Assembly: GCA_963796915.1 (NCBI GenBank)
Contig: CAWCNI010000002.1
Span: forward strand, 1,518,399 to 1,582,398
Origin: JAENWD01 sp963796915
GTDB lineage: Bacteria > Acidobacteriota > Vicinamibacteria > Vicinamibacterales > JAENWD01
DNA: 64,000 bases
Direction: 5' to 3'
Both the position numbers and the translations under genes were made by a program. Each line of letters starts with the position of its first letter. The first letter of the stretch is position 1. Positions 8,723 through 25,818 of this stretch are shown piece after piece. The notes beneath the pieces were generated by a model. It made no database searches and was not told where the DNA came from. It worked only from the letters and a program-made list of their open reading frames with translations.

Positions 8723-9106
8723 ATGTCACTCACGCAGGATCAGGTTGTCGACTACATCAAGAACATCAGCGTGCTCGAACTCAGCCAGCTCGTAAAGACG
8801 CTGGAGTCCGAGCTCGGCGTCTCGGCGGCGGCAGCGGCCCCCATGGTCGTGGCCGGCGGCGGTGGCGCGGCCGCGGCGGCGCCGGTCGAGGAGAAGACGG
8901 AGTTCACCGTCACCCTCACCGACATTGGCGGCAACAAGATCAACGTGATCAAGGTTGTCCGCGAAGTGACGAGCCTCGGCCTGAAGGAAGCGAAGGATCT
9001 GGTCGAGAGCGCGCCCAAGGCGATCAAGGAAGGCGTGACGAAGGACGAGGCGGCGGCCATCAAGAAGAAGTTCGAAGAGGCCGGCGCCAAGGTCGAAGTG
9101 AAGTAA
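8723..9106 (+). CDS. rplL: 50S ribosomal protein L7/L12
   Basis: Multi-copy stalk protein that recruits translation GTPases. 127 residues: N-terminal dimerisation helices, an Ala/Gly-rich hinge (AAAAAPMVVAGGGGAAAAAP) and a C-terminal factor-binding domain (KINVIKVVREVTSLGLKEAKDLVE). ATG 8723 follows GAAGGGGAG; an in-frame upstream extension from 8645 reads through the repeat spacer and is rejected. Confidence 0.98.
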   Translation: MSLTQDQVVDYIKNISVLELSQLVKTLESELGVSAAAAAPMVVAGGGGAAAAAPVEEKTEFTVTLTDIGGNKINVIKVVREVTSLGLKEAKDLVESAPKAIKEGVTKDEAAAIKKKFEEAGAKVEVK

Positions 9107-9124
9107 GACGCGAACTCAGTAGCG

Positions 9125-9241
9125 ATCGGGCGCTCCGCCCGATTGAACCCGCACCGGGGGCCAGAGCGGCGTTGCCACTCTGGCCCGTACGGGACGCCGG
9201 GGCCTCACGTGCCCCGGCGCTACAGCACGGTGGTTTTTTTT
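9125..9241 (+). terminator. Triple hairpin plus T-run between rplL and rpoB (attenuator candidate)
   Basis: Three stems occur in a row: ATCGGGCG/CGCCCGAT (9125-9143), GGGCCAGAG/CTCTGGCCC (9158-9186) and CGCCGGGGC/GCCCCGGCG (9195-9219). A run of eight T follows at 9234-9241. The T-run is 14 bases past the last stem, so this is weaker than a classical terminator. A partial terminator is known in the rplL-rpoB gap of E. coli, where it lowers rpoBC expression relative to the ribosomal proteins. Confidence 0.6.
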
Positions 9242-9284
9242 CCTATTCCGGTCGAACGTGAGGCCGGAGCGGGGACCGGAACGC

Positions 9285-13574
<4,290 letters not shown>

Positions 13575-13586
13575 GGAAGGGAATTC

Positions 13587-17798
<4,212 letters not shown>

Positions 17799-17880
17799 AC
17801 CCCGGGCAGGCCGGCTTCGCCGGCAGGGCCGCTCAGACAGGGCCTCGCGGCAGAGCCTTCCGCCAGGGCAACGTGTCATC

Positions 17881-17913
17881 GGGCGGCGATCGAAAGGTCG
17901 CCGCCCTTTTTTG
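17881..17913 (+). terminator. Intrinsic terminator after rpoC
   Basis: GGGCGGCGATC pairs with GGTCGCCGCCC (11 bp, one G-U) around a GAAA tetraloop, followed by six T at 17907-17912. It marks the end of the rplK-rpoC transcript. Confidence 0.9.
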
Positions 17914-17990
17914 TACGGCCAGGTGAAGCGAGAGGACCGGCCAGTGAAACAGGATCACGGCCGTCGGCGTAGAGTGACGAAGGTGGTGTG

Positions 17991-19397
17991 ATGCTCGCTG
18001 TCCTGATCGGCGTGGCGCTGAGCGCGGGCGCCTTTTATCTTTCCACCGGCCTCGGAGAACTCTGGCCGCTCGCGTGGGTGGCTCCCGTGCCGGTGCTGTG
18101 GCTGGCGTTCTCGGACGAGAGGCGGCGCGTCTTCCTGCCTGCCACACTCGCCTTCTTCCTCGGCAGCCTGAATCTGTTCTCCTATCTCGCCCGCATCGCG
18201 CCGCTCCCGATCGTCGTCGGCAGTCTGCTGGTGCCGGCGCTCGCCTTTGGCGGCGCTGTCGTGTTCGCGCGGCGTGCCGCGCGGACGCTGTCGCCGTGGC
18301 TGGCAGTGTTTGCGTTTCCTGCGGCCTGGACGACCTACGAGTTCCTGCTGTCGCTCGTCTCCCCGCATGGAACGGCGATCAGCCTTGGCTATTCGCAGAC
18401 CGACGTCCTGCCAGTGCTGCAGATGGTGTCGGTGACCGGGCTCTGGGGCCTCGTCTTCCTGCTGACGCTCGTGCCGTCAGGGGTCGCCCTGGCGCTGGTC
18501 CGGCGTTCCATGGCGCCGCTGCTCCCTGCGCTCGCCCTGGCTGTCGTCGTCATGGGCTTTGGACTCTTGCGGCTTCACGAGCCAGGTCCGACCGAGAGCG
18601 TCCGCGTCGGCCTCGCCGTCACCGACCACGACATCGAGCGCGTGTTCAACACCGAGGACCCGGCGAAGGCGCTCGCCATCGCTCGTGGCTATGCCGATCG
18701 GGTGCGGCGGCTTGGCGCGAAAGGCGCGCACCTCGTCGTCCTGCCCGAAAAGCTGAGTGGCGTGACGCCAGCCGATACGTCCGAGGTCGAGCGGCTCTTT
18801 GCCGACGCCGCCCTCGAGGCGAAGACGACGCTGGTTGTCGGCCTCAATCGTGTCGGAATCCAGCCGCTCCGCAACGTGGCGATCGTCTATGGGCCGGACG
18901 GCCGCCAGCTCGTGGAGTACGACAAGCACCACATGCTGCCCGGGGCCGAATCGGGTTACCTCGTCGGCACGACGCCGGCGCTGTTCGCGGCCGGTGGCGA
19001 GCCGTGGGGCGTCGCCATCTGCAAGGACATGGATTTTCAGGGGTGGTCGCGCAAGTACGCCGCGCAGGGCGTGCGCCTGCTGGCGGTGCCGGCGTGGGAT
19101 TTCAGCGTTGACGCCAAACTGCACTGGCGGATGGCGCTCGTCCGCAGCGTGGAGAACGGCTTCGCGATGGCGCGCGCCGCCGAGCAGGGCCTGCTGACAG
19201 TCACCGACGGCTACGGACGGCTGATTGACGGCGTCAGGAGCGATTCCGGCGCCGAAGCCCTGGTGGTCGCCGACGTCGCGCCTGGGCCGGGGCCGACCTT
19301 CTACACACGGACGGGGGACTGGTGCGGGTGGCTGGCGGTATGCGCGCTGGTGGCCATCGCTGCCGCACCGCGTGGACAGCGACAGGCCGCTCTTTAG
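17991..19397 (+). CDS. Membrane-anchored nitrilase-family protein, apolipoprotein N-acyltransferase-like
   Basis: About 469 residues. The first ~190 form several hydrophobic helices, as in Lnt, which acylates lipoprotein N-termini in the inner membrane. The rest is a carbon-nitrogen hydrolase domain. Its likely triad is Glu in VLPEKLSG, Lys in YDKHHMLPGAE and Cys in VAICKDMDF. The segment around the Cys differs from classical Lnt (usually a CYE context), so the substrate may not be a lipoprotein. One more hydrophobic stretch closes the protein. GTG 17988 or ATG 17991 are equally possible starts. It follows the rpoC terminator and is probably independently transcribed. Confidence 0.75.
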   Translation: MLAVLIGVALSAGAFYLSTGLGELWPLAWVAPVPVLWLAFSDERRRVFLPATLAFFLGSLNLFSYLARIAPLPIVVGSLLVPALAFGGAVVFARRAARTLSPWLAVFAFPAAWTTYEFLLSLVSPHGTAISLGYSQTDVLPVLQMVSVTGLWGLVFLLTLVPSGVALALVRRSMAPLLPALALAVVVMGFGLLRLHEPGPTESVRVGLAVTDHDIERVFNTEDPAKALAIARGYADRVRRLGAKGAHLVVLPEKLSGVTPADTSEVERLFADAALEAKTTLVVGLNRVGIQPLRNVAIVYGPDGRQLVEYDKHHMLPGAESGYLVGTTPALFAAGGEPWGVAICKDMDFQGWSRKYAAQGVRLLAVPAWDFSVDAKLHWRMALVRSVENGFAMARAAEQGLLTVTDGYGRLIDGVRSDSGAEALVVADVAPGPGPTFYTRTGDWCGWLAVCALVAIAAAPRGQRQAAL

Positions 19398-19454
19398 CGG
19401 GCGATCCCTTGAGCTGAAGAACGCCCGGCAGTCCCGCCGCCGGCCTGCTGCGCT

Positions 19455-19463
19455 TGCTATACT
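19455..19463 (+). promoter_or_regulatory. Extended -10 promoter of the PP2C-kinase operon
   Basis: TGCTATACT at 19455-19463 is an extended -10 (TGnTATAcT). No clear -35 hexamer lies at the right distance, which is tolerated for extended -10 promoters. Transcription would begin near 19470, about 30 bases ahead of the phosphatase start. Confidence 0.5.
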
Positions 19464-19501
19464 ACGCCCCACACCCCCGGCTCAGGCTGGGGTTCCCCGG
19501 C

Positions 19502-20266
19502 ATGATTGAGGCACACGCGGAATCCGAGACCGGACCCGTCCGCTCGGTGAACGAGGACAGCTGGCTTATCCAATCGGACCTCGGCCTGTTTGCCGTCGCC
19601 GACGGAATGGGCGGTCACAACGCCGGCGAGGTGGCCAGCCGCCTCGCGGTTGATGCGCTGGGCGGCTTCATCAGCCGGTCGGCCACGGACTCGGATCTGT
19701 CGTGGCCGTACGGCGTCGATCCGGAGTTGTCGTTTCAGGCGAACCGCCTGCGCACTGGCATCCACCTGGCGAATCGCCGCGTCTTTCGCGCCGCCGAGAG
19801 CCGGGATGACTACACCGGCATGGGCACGACACTGGTCAGCCTGCTGGTCAACGGCGGAAATCGCGTAGTCGTCGGGCACGTGGGAGACAGCCGCATCTAT
19901 CGGCTTTCAAGCGGCAGGTTCGGCCCGGTGACCGAGGACGATTCGTGGGCGGCGGCTCTGCGCAGCCAGGGCCTCACGGCCGACGAGCTCGCGCGTCACC
20001 CGATGCGGCACGTGCTCACCAACGTCGTGGGGATTCGCGACCAGGTGACCGTGCACGTGGCCGAGTACCCGCTGCTCCCCGGCGACTGCTACGTGCTCTG
20101 CTCCGACGGCTTGTACGAGCCCCTCAACGACACGTTGATGCAGGACATCCTCACCGCGGAAGGCGATGCCGAGAAGGCCGCGCGGCGCCTGGTCAAAGAG
20201 GCGCTCGACCGCGGTTCCCGGGACAACGTCACGGCGCTCGTGATGCGCGCCGGAGCACTCTCGTGA
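19502..20266 (+). CDS. PP2C-family Ser/Thr protein phosphatase
   Basis: 254 residues with all the PPM metal-binding motifs: SVNEDSW, VADGMGGHNAGE, VGHVGDSRIYRL, LCSDGLYEPL and SRDNVTALV. Expected to be a cytosolic Mn/Mg-dependent phosphatase that reverses the action of the kinase encoded immediately downstream. ATG 19502 places MIEAHAESETG directly before the first motif; a longer in-frame start at 19454 overlaps the predicted promoter. Its stop overlaps the next gene's GTG by four bases, implying translational coupling. Confidence 0.93.
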   Translation: MIEAHAESETGPVRSVNEDSWLIQSDLGLFAVADGMGGHNAGEVASRLAVDALGGFISRSATDSDLSWPYGVDPELSFQANRLRTGIHLANRRVFRAAESRDDYTGMGTTLVSLLVNGGNRVVVGHVGDSRIYRLSSGRFGPVTEDDSWAAALRSQGLTADELARHPMRHVLTNVVGIRDQVTVHVAEYPLLPGDCYVLCSDGLYEPLNDTLMQDILTAEGDAEKAARRLVKEALDRGSRDNVTALVMRAGALS

Positions 20267-21414
20267 GCGGTGGGACCTGGCCGGGTGCGGCGCAGGGCCC
20301 GCGCGGGTTTCCCGAGAAGATCGGCCACTTCCGCATCGTCGATCGCATTGGCCGCGGCGCCATGGGCGTGGTCTACAGCGCGCGCGACGAGCGCACGGGG
20401 AGGACGGTCGCGCTCAAGGTCATGATGGCCGACCTCGAGGGCGATCGCGAGACCCGCCAGCGGTTCGAGCGCGAGGCCAAGGTCGCCGGCGATCTCCTGC
20501 ACCGCAACGTCATCAACGTCTACGAGATGGGCGAGGAAGACGGGCGGCTCTTCATGGTGATGGAGCTGCTCGACGGCGAGACGCTCAATGACTACCTGAA
20601 GCGCGTGGGCCGGCTGCCTCTCGAGCGCGCGCTCGACCTGATGATGCAGATGTGCGAGGGGCTCGCCGTCGCGCACGCGCACGGGATCGTCCATCGCGAC
20701 ATCAAGCCCGGCAACCTGTTCATCATGAAGGACGGCGGGCTGAAGATCCTCGACTTCGGCGTTGCGCGCCTGGCCAATTCCAGTATGACCGCCGCCGGGT
20801 TCATCGTCGGCACGCCAGACTTCATGTCGCCCGAGCAGGCCAAGGGCAGGCCGATCGATCAGCGGTCCGACGTGTTCTCGGCCGGTGGCGTTTTCTACTA
20901 CCTGCTGACAGGCCGGAAGCCATTTTCCGCCAATGATTTGCCGGCAATCCTCCACAAGGTGACCAACGAGGACCCGGCGCCGCTGACACCGGAGGACGCG
21001 CCTGATGGCCTCTGGCGGATCATCACCAAGGCGCTGGCCAAGAGCACGACGGATCGCTACAAGGACATGGGAGCGCTGCTCGCGGACCTCGTCCGCTTCG
21101 AGCGCGAGTACGACCGGGAGTCGCGGGACATGGCCCTCTCGGCCCGCCACGAAGCCCGCGCGCTGGCCGATCTCGTGGCCGAGCGCCTTCGACTGGCCGA
21201 TAAACTCGGCGTGCTGACCGACGCCAGCGATTCGCCGTTCAGCGACACGCTGCTCGACCGCTATCCGCTGCTCGAGGAACGTGGCGCCGATGCCCTTGGC
21301 GTCGTGCCGTTCCGTCGCGGCACCCTGGTCGAAATCCGCCGCGACCTGGCCAGCCGCCACGAGGAAGTGGTGCACGATCTCGACAGGCTCAGGCACCTGG
21401 GAGCCGCTCCGTGA
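20263..21414 (+). CDS. Ser/Thr protein kinase (Hanks type), cytosolic
   Basis: 383 residues from GTG 20263. The kinase domain has the glycine loop GRGAMGVVY (30-38), Lys52 in VALKVM, the catalytic loop IVHRDIKPGN, DFG in KILDFGVARL, and the GTPDFMSPEQAKG activation/P+1 segment. After residue ~290 a charged, probably helical region (RFEREYDRESRDMALSARH onward) replaces the membrane helix and sensor domain common in this family. It is therefore likely soluble. It overlaps the phosphatase upstream and the FHA gene downstream by four bases each, so the three products are likely made together. Confidence 0.93.
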   Translation: MSGGTWPGAAQGPRGFPEKIGHFRIVDRIGRGAMGVVYSARDERTGRTVALKVMMADLEGDRETRQRFEREAKVAGDLLHRNVINVYEMGEEDGRLFMVMELLDGETLNDYLKRVGRLPLERALDLMMQMCEGLAVAHAHGIVHRDIKPGNLFIMKDGGLKILDFGVARLANSSMTAAGFIVGTPDFMSPEQAKGRPIDQRSDVFSAGGVFYYLLTGRKPFSANDLPAILHKVTNEDPAPLTPEDAPDGLWRIITKALAKSTTDRYKDMGALLADLVRFEREYDRESRDMALSARHEARALADLVAERLRLADKLGVLTDASDSPFSDTLLDRYPLLEERGADALGVVPFRRGTLVEIRRDLASRHEEVVHDLDRLRHLGAAP

Positions 21415-22166
21415 GGCGGTTGGTGCTGGACGACGGCCGATCCGAACGGCCGCTCGTCGTGCGAGACCGCCTGGTGGTGGGTCGAGACCCCTCGTGCGAC
21501 GTCTCCGATGCGGATCCCAGATTGTCCCGCCGTCACGCGGAGTTCCTGATGACGCCACGCGGCCTGGTCGTACGCGACCTGGAGAGCCGCAACGGCGTCC
21601 GCCTGAACGGGCGCATCGTGCGTGAAGCGCTGCTCGAACCAGGAGACCTGGTGGAGATGGCGCACCTCAGCCTCCGATTCGAGGACGACGCGCGCTCGAA
21701 CCCCGCCGATCGCGCCTTTCCAGCGGAGTCCCCCCGCCCGGTGGACGGCGTACGCGTCAAGGAAGGCTTCGAGGACGATCGGACGCGGCTCGTGACAGCG
21801 CCCCCGCCCTCGTCGGTGTCCTCGAGTGGCGAACAATCGACCTCCACCGCCAGGGATTTCGGCGACGTGACGCTGAGAATTCCGGCTATGGCCGATGGTG
21901 TGACGCCGCGATTGCGCCTCGGCGTCGTCGATCTCCTTGCCAGCCGGTGGGGAATTGTGGTCCTGGCGCAGGGCGTGGGTCTGGCGGTGCTGGTGTTTGC
22001 CATCACGGCGCTGCCGTTGTTGAACTGGGCCGGCGCCGCCGCGGCGCCCGTCCGCCCCGGCTTCGTCGCAGGGCTGCTGGCGGCGCCGCTGGTAGCCTCT
22101 GTCGTCGGAGGCGCACTGGTGGCCTCGCTGATTGCGAGGACGACGGCGCGGGGCCTGAAGTCGTGA
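21411..22166 (+). CDS. FHA-domain protein with two C-terminal membrane helices
   Basis: 251 residues. FHA motifs occupy residues ~20-85: VVGRDPSCDVSDADPRLSRRHAEF and SRNGVRLNG, including the Arg, Ser-Arg-His and Asn that bind phosphothreonine. A low-complexity linker follows. Two hydrophobic segments close the protein (WGIVVLAQGVGLAVLVFAIT and FVAGLLAAPLVASVVGGAL), so the FHA domain is tethered to the membrane. A plausible role is docking the phosphorylated kinase or its targets. GTG start shared with the kinase stop. Confidence 0.88.
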   Translation: MRRLVLDDGRSERPLVVRDRLVVGRDPSCDVSDADPRLSRRHAEFLMTPRGLVVRDLESRNGVRLNGRIVREALLEPGDLVEMAHLSLRFEDDARSNPADRAFPAESPRPVDGVRVKEGFEDDRTRLVTAPPPSSVSSSGEQSTSTARDFGDVTLRIPAMADGVTPRLRLGVVDLLASRWGIVVLAQGVGLAVLVFAITALPLLNWAGAAAAPVRPGFVAGLLAAPLVASVVGGALVASLIARTTARGLKS

Positions 22167-22495
22167 GCATGCCGCGGCCCAGGGCCGCCACGACCGCGCG
22201 GCTCCTGGTGTTTCGCGAGGACGCGATCTATCGCGCGATCGAGCTGGGTCGAAGCGGTCTGACGATCGGCCGCGGGCCCGGCAATGAGTTGGTGCTCGAG
22301 GATCCCGACCGCCAGATCTCGCGGTTCCATGCCGAGGTCCGGTGGGAGCACGGGCGATTCATGCTGGTCGATCTGGGCAGCCAGAACGGGACCTGGATGG
22401 AGTCCGCGCGCGTCGATCGCGTGCAGTTGAAAGCTGGAGTGCCCGTCACGATTGGCCCGTACAGGCTGATCTTCGACGACGTGCCGTTCGAGTAA
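22163..22495 (+). CDS. Single-domain FHA protein
   Basis: 110 residues, almost all FHA domain: LTIGRGPGNELVLED, ISRFHAEVRW and SQNGTWM. GTG 22163 repeats the TCGTGAGC junction seen between the phosphatase and kinase 1; ATG 22169 is the alternative. Probably a soluble phosphothreonine-binding adaptor. It lies between the membrane FHA protein and the second kinase (start 22505). Confidence 0.88.
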   Translation: MSMPRPRAATTARLLVFREDAIYRAIELGRSGLTIGRGPGNELVLEDPDRQISRFHAEVRWEHGRFMLVDLGSQNGTWMESARVDRVQLKAGVPVTIGPYRLIFDDVPFE

Positions 22496-22504
22496 GGAGT
22501 CGAG

Positions 22505-24322
22505 GTGGAAGCTCCGCGCACAATCGGCCGCTACGAGATCCTCGAACGTGTGGGTCGCGGCGGCATGGGGGTCCTCTACAGAGGCCGCGATCCGGTGCTC
22601 GATCGCGAGGTCGCCATCAAGGTGATGGGCGGCGATTTTTCAGCGGACGAGTCCGCCCGGACGCGGTTCTTCCGCGAGGCGCGCGCCGCCGCCAGGCTGC
22701 AGCACCGCAACATCGTCACGACGTTCGAGTTCGCCGAGGACAACGGCACGCCGTACATCGCGATGGAGTTCCTGCGCGGGCAGAGCCTTGCGCAGCGGAT
22801 GACCACGGGCACCCCGCTCACCCTCGTGCAGAAGCTGGACGTCCTCACGCAGCTGCTGACCGGGCTGCACTACGCCCACGAGCAGGGCATCGTGCACCGC
22901 GACGTCAAGCCGCCCAACATCTGGCTGCTGGAAGACGGCACGGTGAAGCTGCTCGACTTCGGGATCGCCAAGATCGCCGCGTCGACGATGACCAGTGTGG
23001 GCAGCGTCCTCGGCAGCGCCTTCTACATGGCGCCCGAGCAGGTGTCCGGGCGCGACGTGGACGGCCGCGCGGACATCTTCGCCGCCGGCGTCGTGCTGTA
23101 CGAGTTGATCAGCAATCACCGGCCGTTTGAAGGCGAGTCGCCGACGGTCGTGATGATGAAGATCGTCAACGAAGACCCGCAGCCGATCACCAAGTTCGTG
23201 CCCGACCTGCCGCCGGCGCTGGTCGCTGCCGTGATGAAGGCGCTCAGCCGCGAGCCGGCGCGCCGCTTCCCGCATGCCGGCGACTTCGGCGCGGAGTTGC
23301 GCCTGCTGCGGCTGACCGCCGAACGCGGGTCGGAGACAATCGCCGTCGATCGCGAGGACATGGCCGCGACGATGTTCGTGCCGCCGACGCCCGCGCCGGC
23401 CGCGACAGCGGCGAGCCAGCCGCGCGCGGCGGAGCCGGCCGGGCACGCGACACTTGTCCAGCACACGAGCACCGGCGCGCAAGGCACCGTGGTCGTAAAG
23501 GCTGGTGGCCGGCTCTCCACATGGATTGCCGTTGCCGGCCTCGGGCTTGCCGCGGTTGCCGTCGCCATCGCGTTGACCGGCCGCGGAGGGAGAGGCGGAG
23601 CGACAGCCGAACCGCCAGCGGCGCCTCCGGCCTCGGCGACACCGACAGCGCCGGCAGCCTCGGCTGCCAGCCCTGTAGCGCCCGTCGCGCCGGCCGCCAC
23701 GACAGCGCCCCATGTCAAGGTCGTATCGGATCCCGAAGGGGCACGCATTCTCGTGGGCGGTGAGGAGACCGGCGTGACGCCGGCAGACATCGCGCTCGAC
23801 GACTTGAAGAGCGGCCGTGTCCGCCTGAGCAAGCGCGGCTACCGCGCGCAGGATGTCCGGCCGACGTCGTCGCAGATCGAGCAGGGCGTGGTCCTGGTCA
23901 AGCTGGAGAACGAGCCGACAGGGATCACCGTGCAGGTCACCGGCAGCTATCCGTTCGAGATCTGGGATGGGTCGCGCAAGCTGTCCGGCGCCTCCCAGCG
24001 TCATGAGGTCGTCGTGGACAGCGCGCGAACGCTGCGGCTGCGCTCGGCGGAGGTGCTCCTGGATCAGGCGCTGCGGGTTGAAGGCAGTGCCGGCAGCCGC
24101 GTGAGCGCCCAGGCGCCGGCGCTCGGGCGCCTCACGCTTCGCACGCCGCTCGAGACGTGTAAGGTAGTCGTCGGCGGCCACGACTTCGGCTATCCGCCGC
24201 TCAACGAGCAGCCGATCGTCGCGGGGTCGCATGAAGTCAGCCTGAAGTGCCCCGACGGCACGACCAAGACTTCGCAGGTCTCCATTTCGGCGGGTCAGAC
24301 CCGCACGGAAGTCGTCCGATGA
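22505..24322 (+). CDS. Transmembrane Ser/Thr kinase with periplasmic PEGA domain
   Basis: 605 residues from GTG 22505. The kinase domain (1-~270) has GRGGMGVLY, VAIKVM, IVHRDVKPPN, KLLDFGIAK and SAFYMAPEQVSG. One membrane helix lies at about 340-358 (WIAVAGLGLAAVAVAIAL), then an Ala/Pro/Thr linker. A PEGA domain begins near residue 401 (VKVVSDPEGARILVGGEETG ... KRGYRAQDV). The periplasmic C-terminus with beta-rich sequence may sense envelope or surface-layer components. Its stop overlaps the next gene by four bases. Confidence 0.93.
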   Translation: MEAPRTIGRYEILERVGRGGMGVLYRGRDPVLDREVAIKVMGGDFSADESARTRFFREARAAARLQHRNIVTTFEFAEDNGTPYIAMEFLRGQSLAQRMTTGTPLTLVQKLDVLTQLLTGLHYAHEQGIVHRDVKPPNIWLLEDGTVKLLDFGIAKIAASTMTSVGSVLGSAFYMAPEQVSGRDVDGRADIFAAGVVLYELISNHRPFEGESPTVVMMKIVNEDPQPITKFVPDLPPALVAAVMKALSREPARRFPHAGDFGAELRLLRLTAERGSETIAVDREDMAATMFVPPTPAPAATAASQPRAAEPAGHATLVQHTSTGAQGTVVVKAGGRLSTWIAVAGLGLAAVAVAIALTGRGGRGGATAEPPAAPPASATPTAPAASAASPVAPVAPAATTAPHVKVVSDPEGARILVGGEETGVTPADIALDDLKSGRVRLSKRGYRAQDVRPTSSQIEQGVVLVKLENEPTGITVQVTGSYPFEIWDGSRKLSGASQRHEVVVDSARTLRLRSAEVLLDQALRVEGSAGSRVSAQAPALGRLTLRTPLETCKVVVGGHDFGYPPLNEQPIVAGSHEVSLKCPDGTTKTSQVSISAGQTRTEVVR

Positions 24323-25818
24323 CATCACGCGTGCAGTGGCGCGCCGGCTGGACCGCGCTGGCGCTCGCTCTCGTCATGGGCTCATTGCCGCGAGCCCAGG
24401 CGAACATGGAAGAACAGGCCCGGCGCCAGCTGCAGAGCGGTCGCGATTTCTACCGCGCGGGCAAATACATCGAGGCGTTGAAGGACTTCGAGACCGTCTC
24501 CGAAGGCTACCCGACATCGTCGGTCGCCGACGACGCGCTGCTGGCCATCGCGACGTATCAACTCGAGATCCTGCGCGACCCGATCGAGGCGCGCACGACC
24601 GCTGACACGTTGATCAAGAAGTACGCGACCTCGGACTCCGCGCCAATGGGCTACGTCATCATGGGGCGCGCCATCCTGCAGATCGACCAGTCGCCCGCCG
24701 GCCTCGACTCAGCGCTCGCCAGCTTCGACCGTGTTCCGCGGTTGTTCGCGTCGAGCGACGCGGTGGCGCCCGCGCTCTATTACGGCGCCGACGTCGATCG
24801 TCGTGCCGGCCGGCGCGACAAGGCGCTCGATCGCCTCAGGGATCTGGGGCTGCAGTACCCGCGATCGACCTGGGCGGCGCAGGCGGGGTTGCTCGAGTCG
24901 CGGCTCCTGGTGACGCTCGGCGAGCCGAAGGAAGCCATGCGGGCCCTGCAGCGTGTCGTCGGGCGTTTTCCGACGAGCGATGAAGCGAAGACCGCACGCG
25001 AGTGGAACACGGTGCTCTACCGCCTGCACATCCGGCCGCCGGATCCGCCGTATACGTGGTCGGGCAAGACCATCGGCGGCCCTGTGGCCGGCAAGTTCCG
25101 CGACGTCGCCGGTATCGCAATGGCGTCGGACGGGCGGCTCGGCGTCGCCACCAAGGCCGGCATCCTCGTGTTCGACGAGCGGGGAGTCCCTACGCGGCAA
25201 GCGCCGGCGATGGACCCGCGGCAGATTGGCTTCGATGCGACCGGCCGCTTCGTTATCGCCGAGCGCTCGATCCTCCTGCGCGAAACTGAGAAAGGCATGC
25301 AGCGCTTCGCGCTGACAGCCGCGACCAGCGGCGGCCCGAAGCTGCTGTCAGAGATTTCTGCGGGCGCGCTGCTCTCGAGCGGCGACTACGTCGTCGCCGA
25401 CAGGGAGTTGAAGTCGGCGTATCGCTTCAGTTCGTCAGGGCAATACGTGGGCGCGTTTGGCGCCGGACGTATCACGAGGGTGGCGGTGAGCCTGAGCGAC
25501 CAGGTCGCCATGCTCGACGCCGAGTCGCGCAGCATCATCGTCGCCGATCGCACGGGCAAGTCGCCGATGCGTATCGCGCAGCGTGGCACCGGTTACGAGC
25601 TGGCCGCTCCCACCGACGTGGCGCTCGACGTCTTCGATCACGTCTACGTCCTCGAGCGCGACAAGGTCCTCATCTTCGGACAGGACGGCAAGCTCCTGGC
25701 GACGTTCACGCCCGATGCGGCGAGCGCGTTCCGCAACGCACAGGCGCTGGCGCTCGATGGCGCCGGCAGGCTCTACATCTATGACGAGGGGCAGGGTCGT
25801 GTCGTCATTTTCCAGTAA
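24319..25818 (+). CDS. Exported TPR / beta-propeller protein
   Basis: 499 residues. A signal peptide (MTSRVQWRAGWTALALALV, cleavage near PRAQA) sends it across the membrane. Residues ~30-230 are tetratricopeptide-like, resembling tol-pal/BamD-type repeats (RDFYRAGKYIEALKDFETV, YPTSSVADDALLA). The remainder forms NHL-like propeller blades (GIAMASDGRLGVATKAGILVFD; DVALDVFDHVYVLERDKVLIF). No catalytic motif was found. By position it may work with the periplasmic PEGA domain of the preceding kinase. Confidence 0.8.
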   Translation: MTSRVQWRAGWTALALALVMGSLPRAQANMEEQARRQLQSGRDFYRAGKYIEALKDFETVSEGYPTSSVADDALLAIATYQLEILRDPIEARTTADTLIKKYATSDSAPMGYVIMGRAILQIDQSPAGLDSALASFDRVPRLFASSDAVAPALYYGADVDRRAGRRDKALDRLRDLGLQYPRSTWAAQAGLLESRLLVTLGEPKEAMRALQRVVGRFPTSDEAKTAREWNTVLYRLHIRPPDPPYTWSGKTIGGPVAGKFRDVAGIAMASDGRLGVATKAGILVFDERGVPTRQAPAMDPRQIGFDATGRFVIAERSILLRETEKGMQRFALTAATSGGPKLLSEISAGALLSSGDYVVADRELKSAYRFSSSGQYVGAFGAGRITRVAVSLSDQVAMLDAESRSIIVADRTGKSPMRIAQRGTGYELAAPTDVALDVFDHVYVLERDKVLIFGQDGKLLATFTPDAASAFRNAQALALDGAGRLYIYDEGQGRVVIFQ

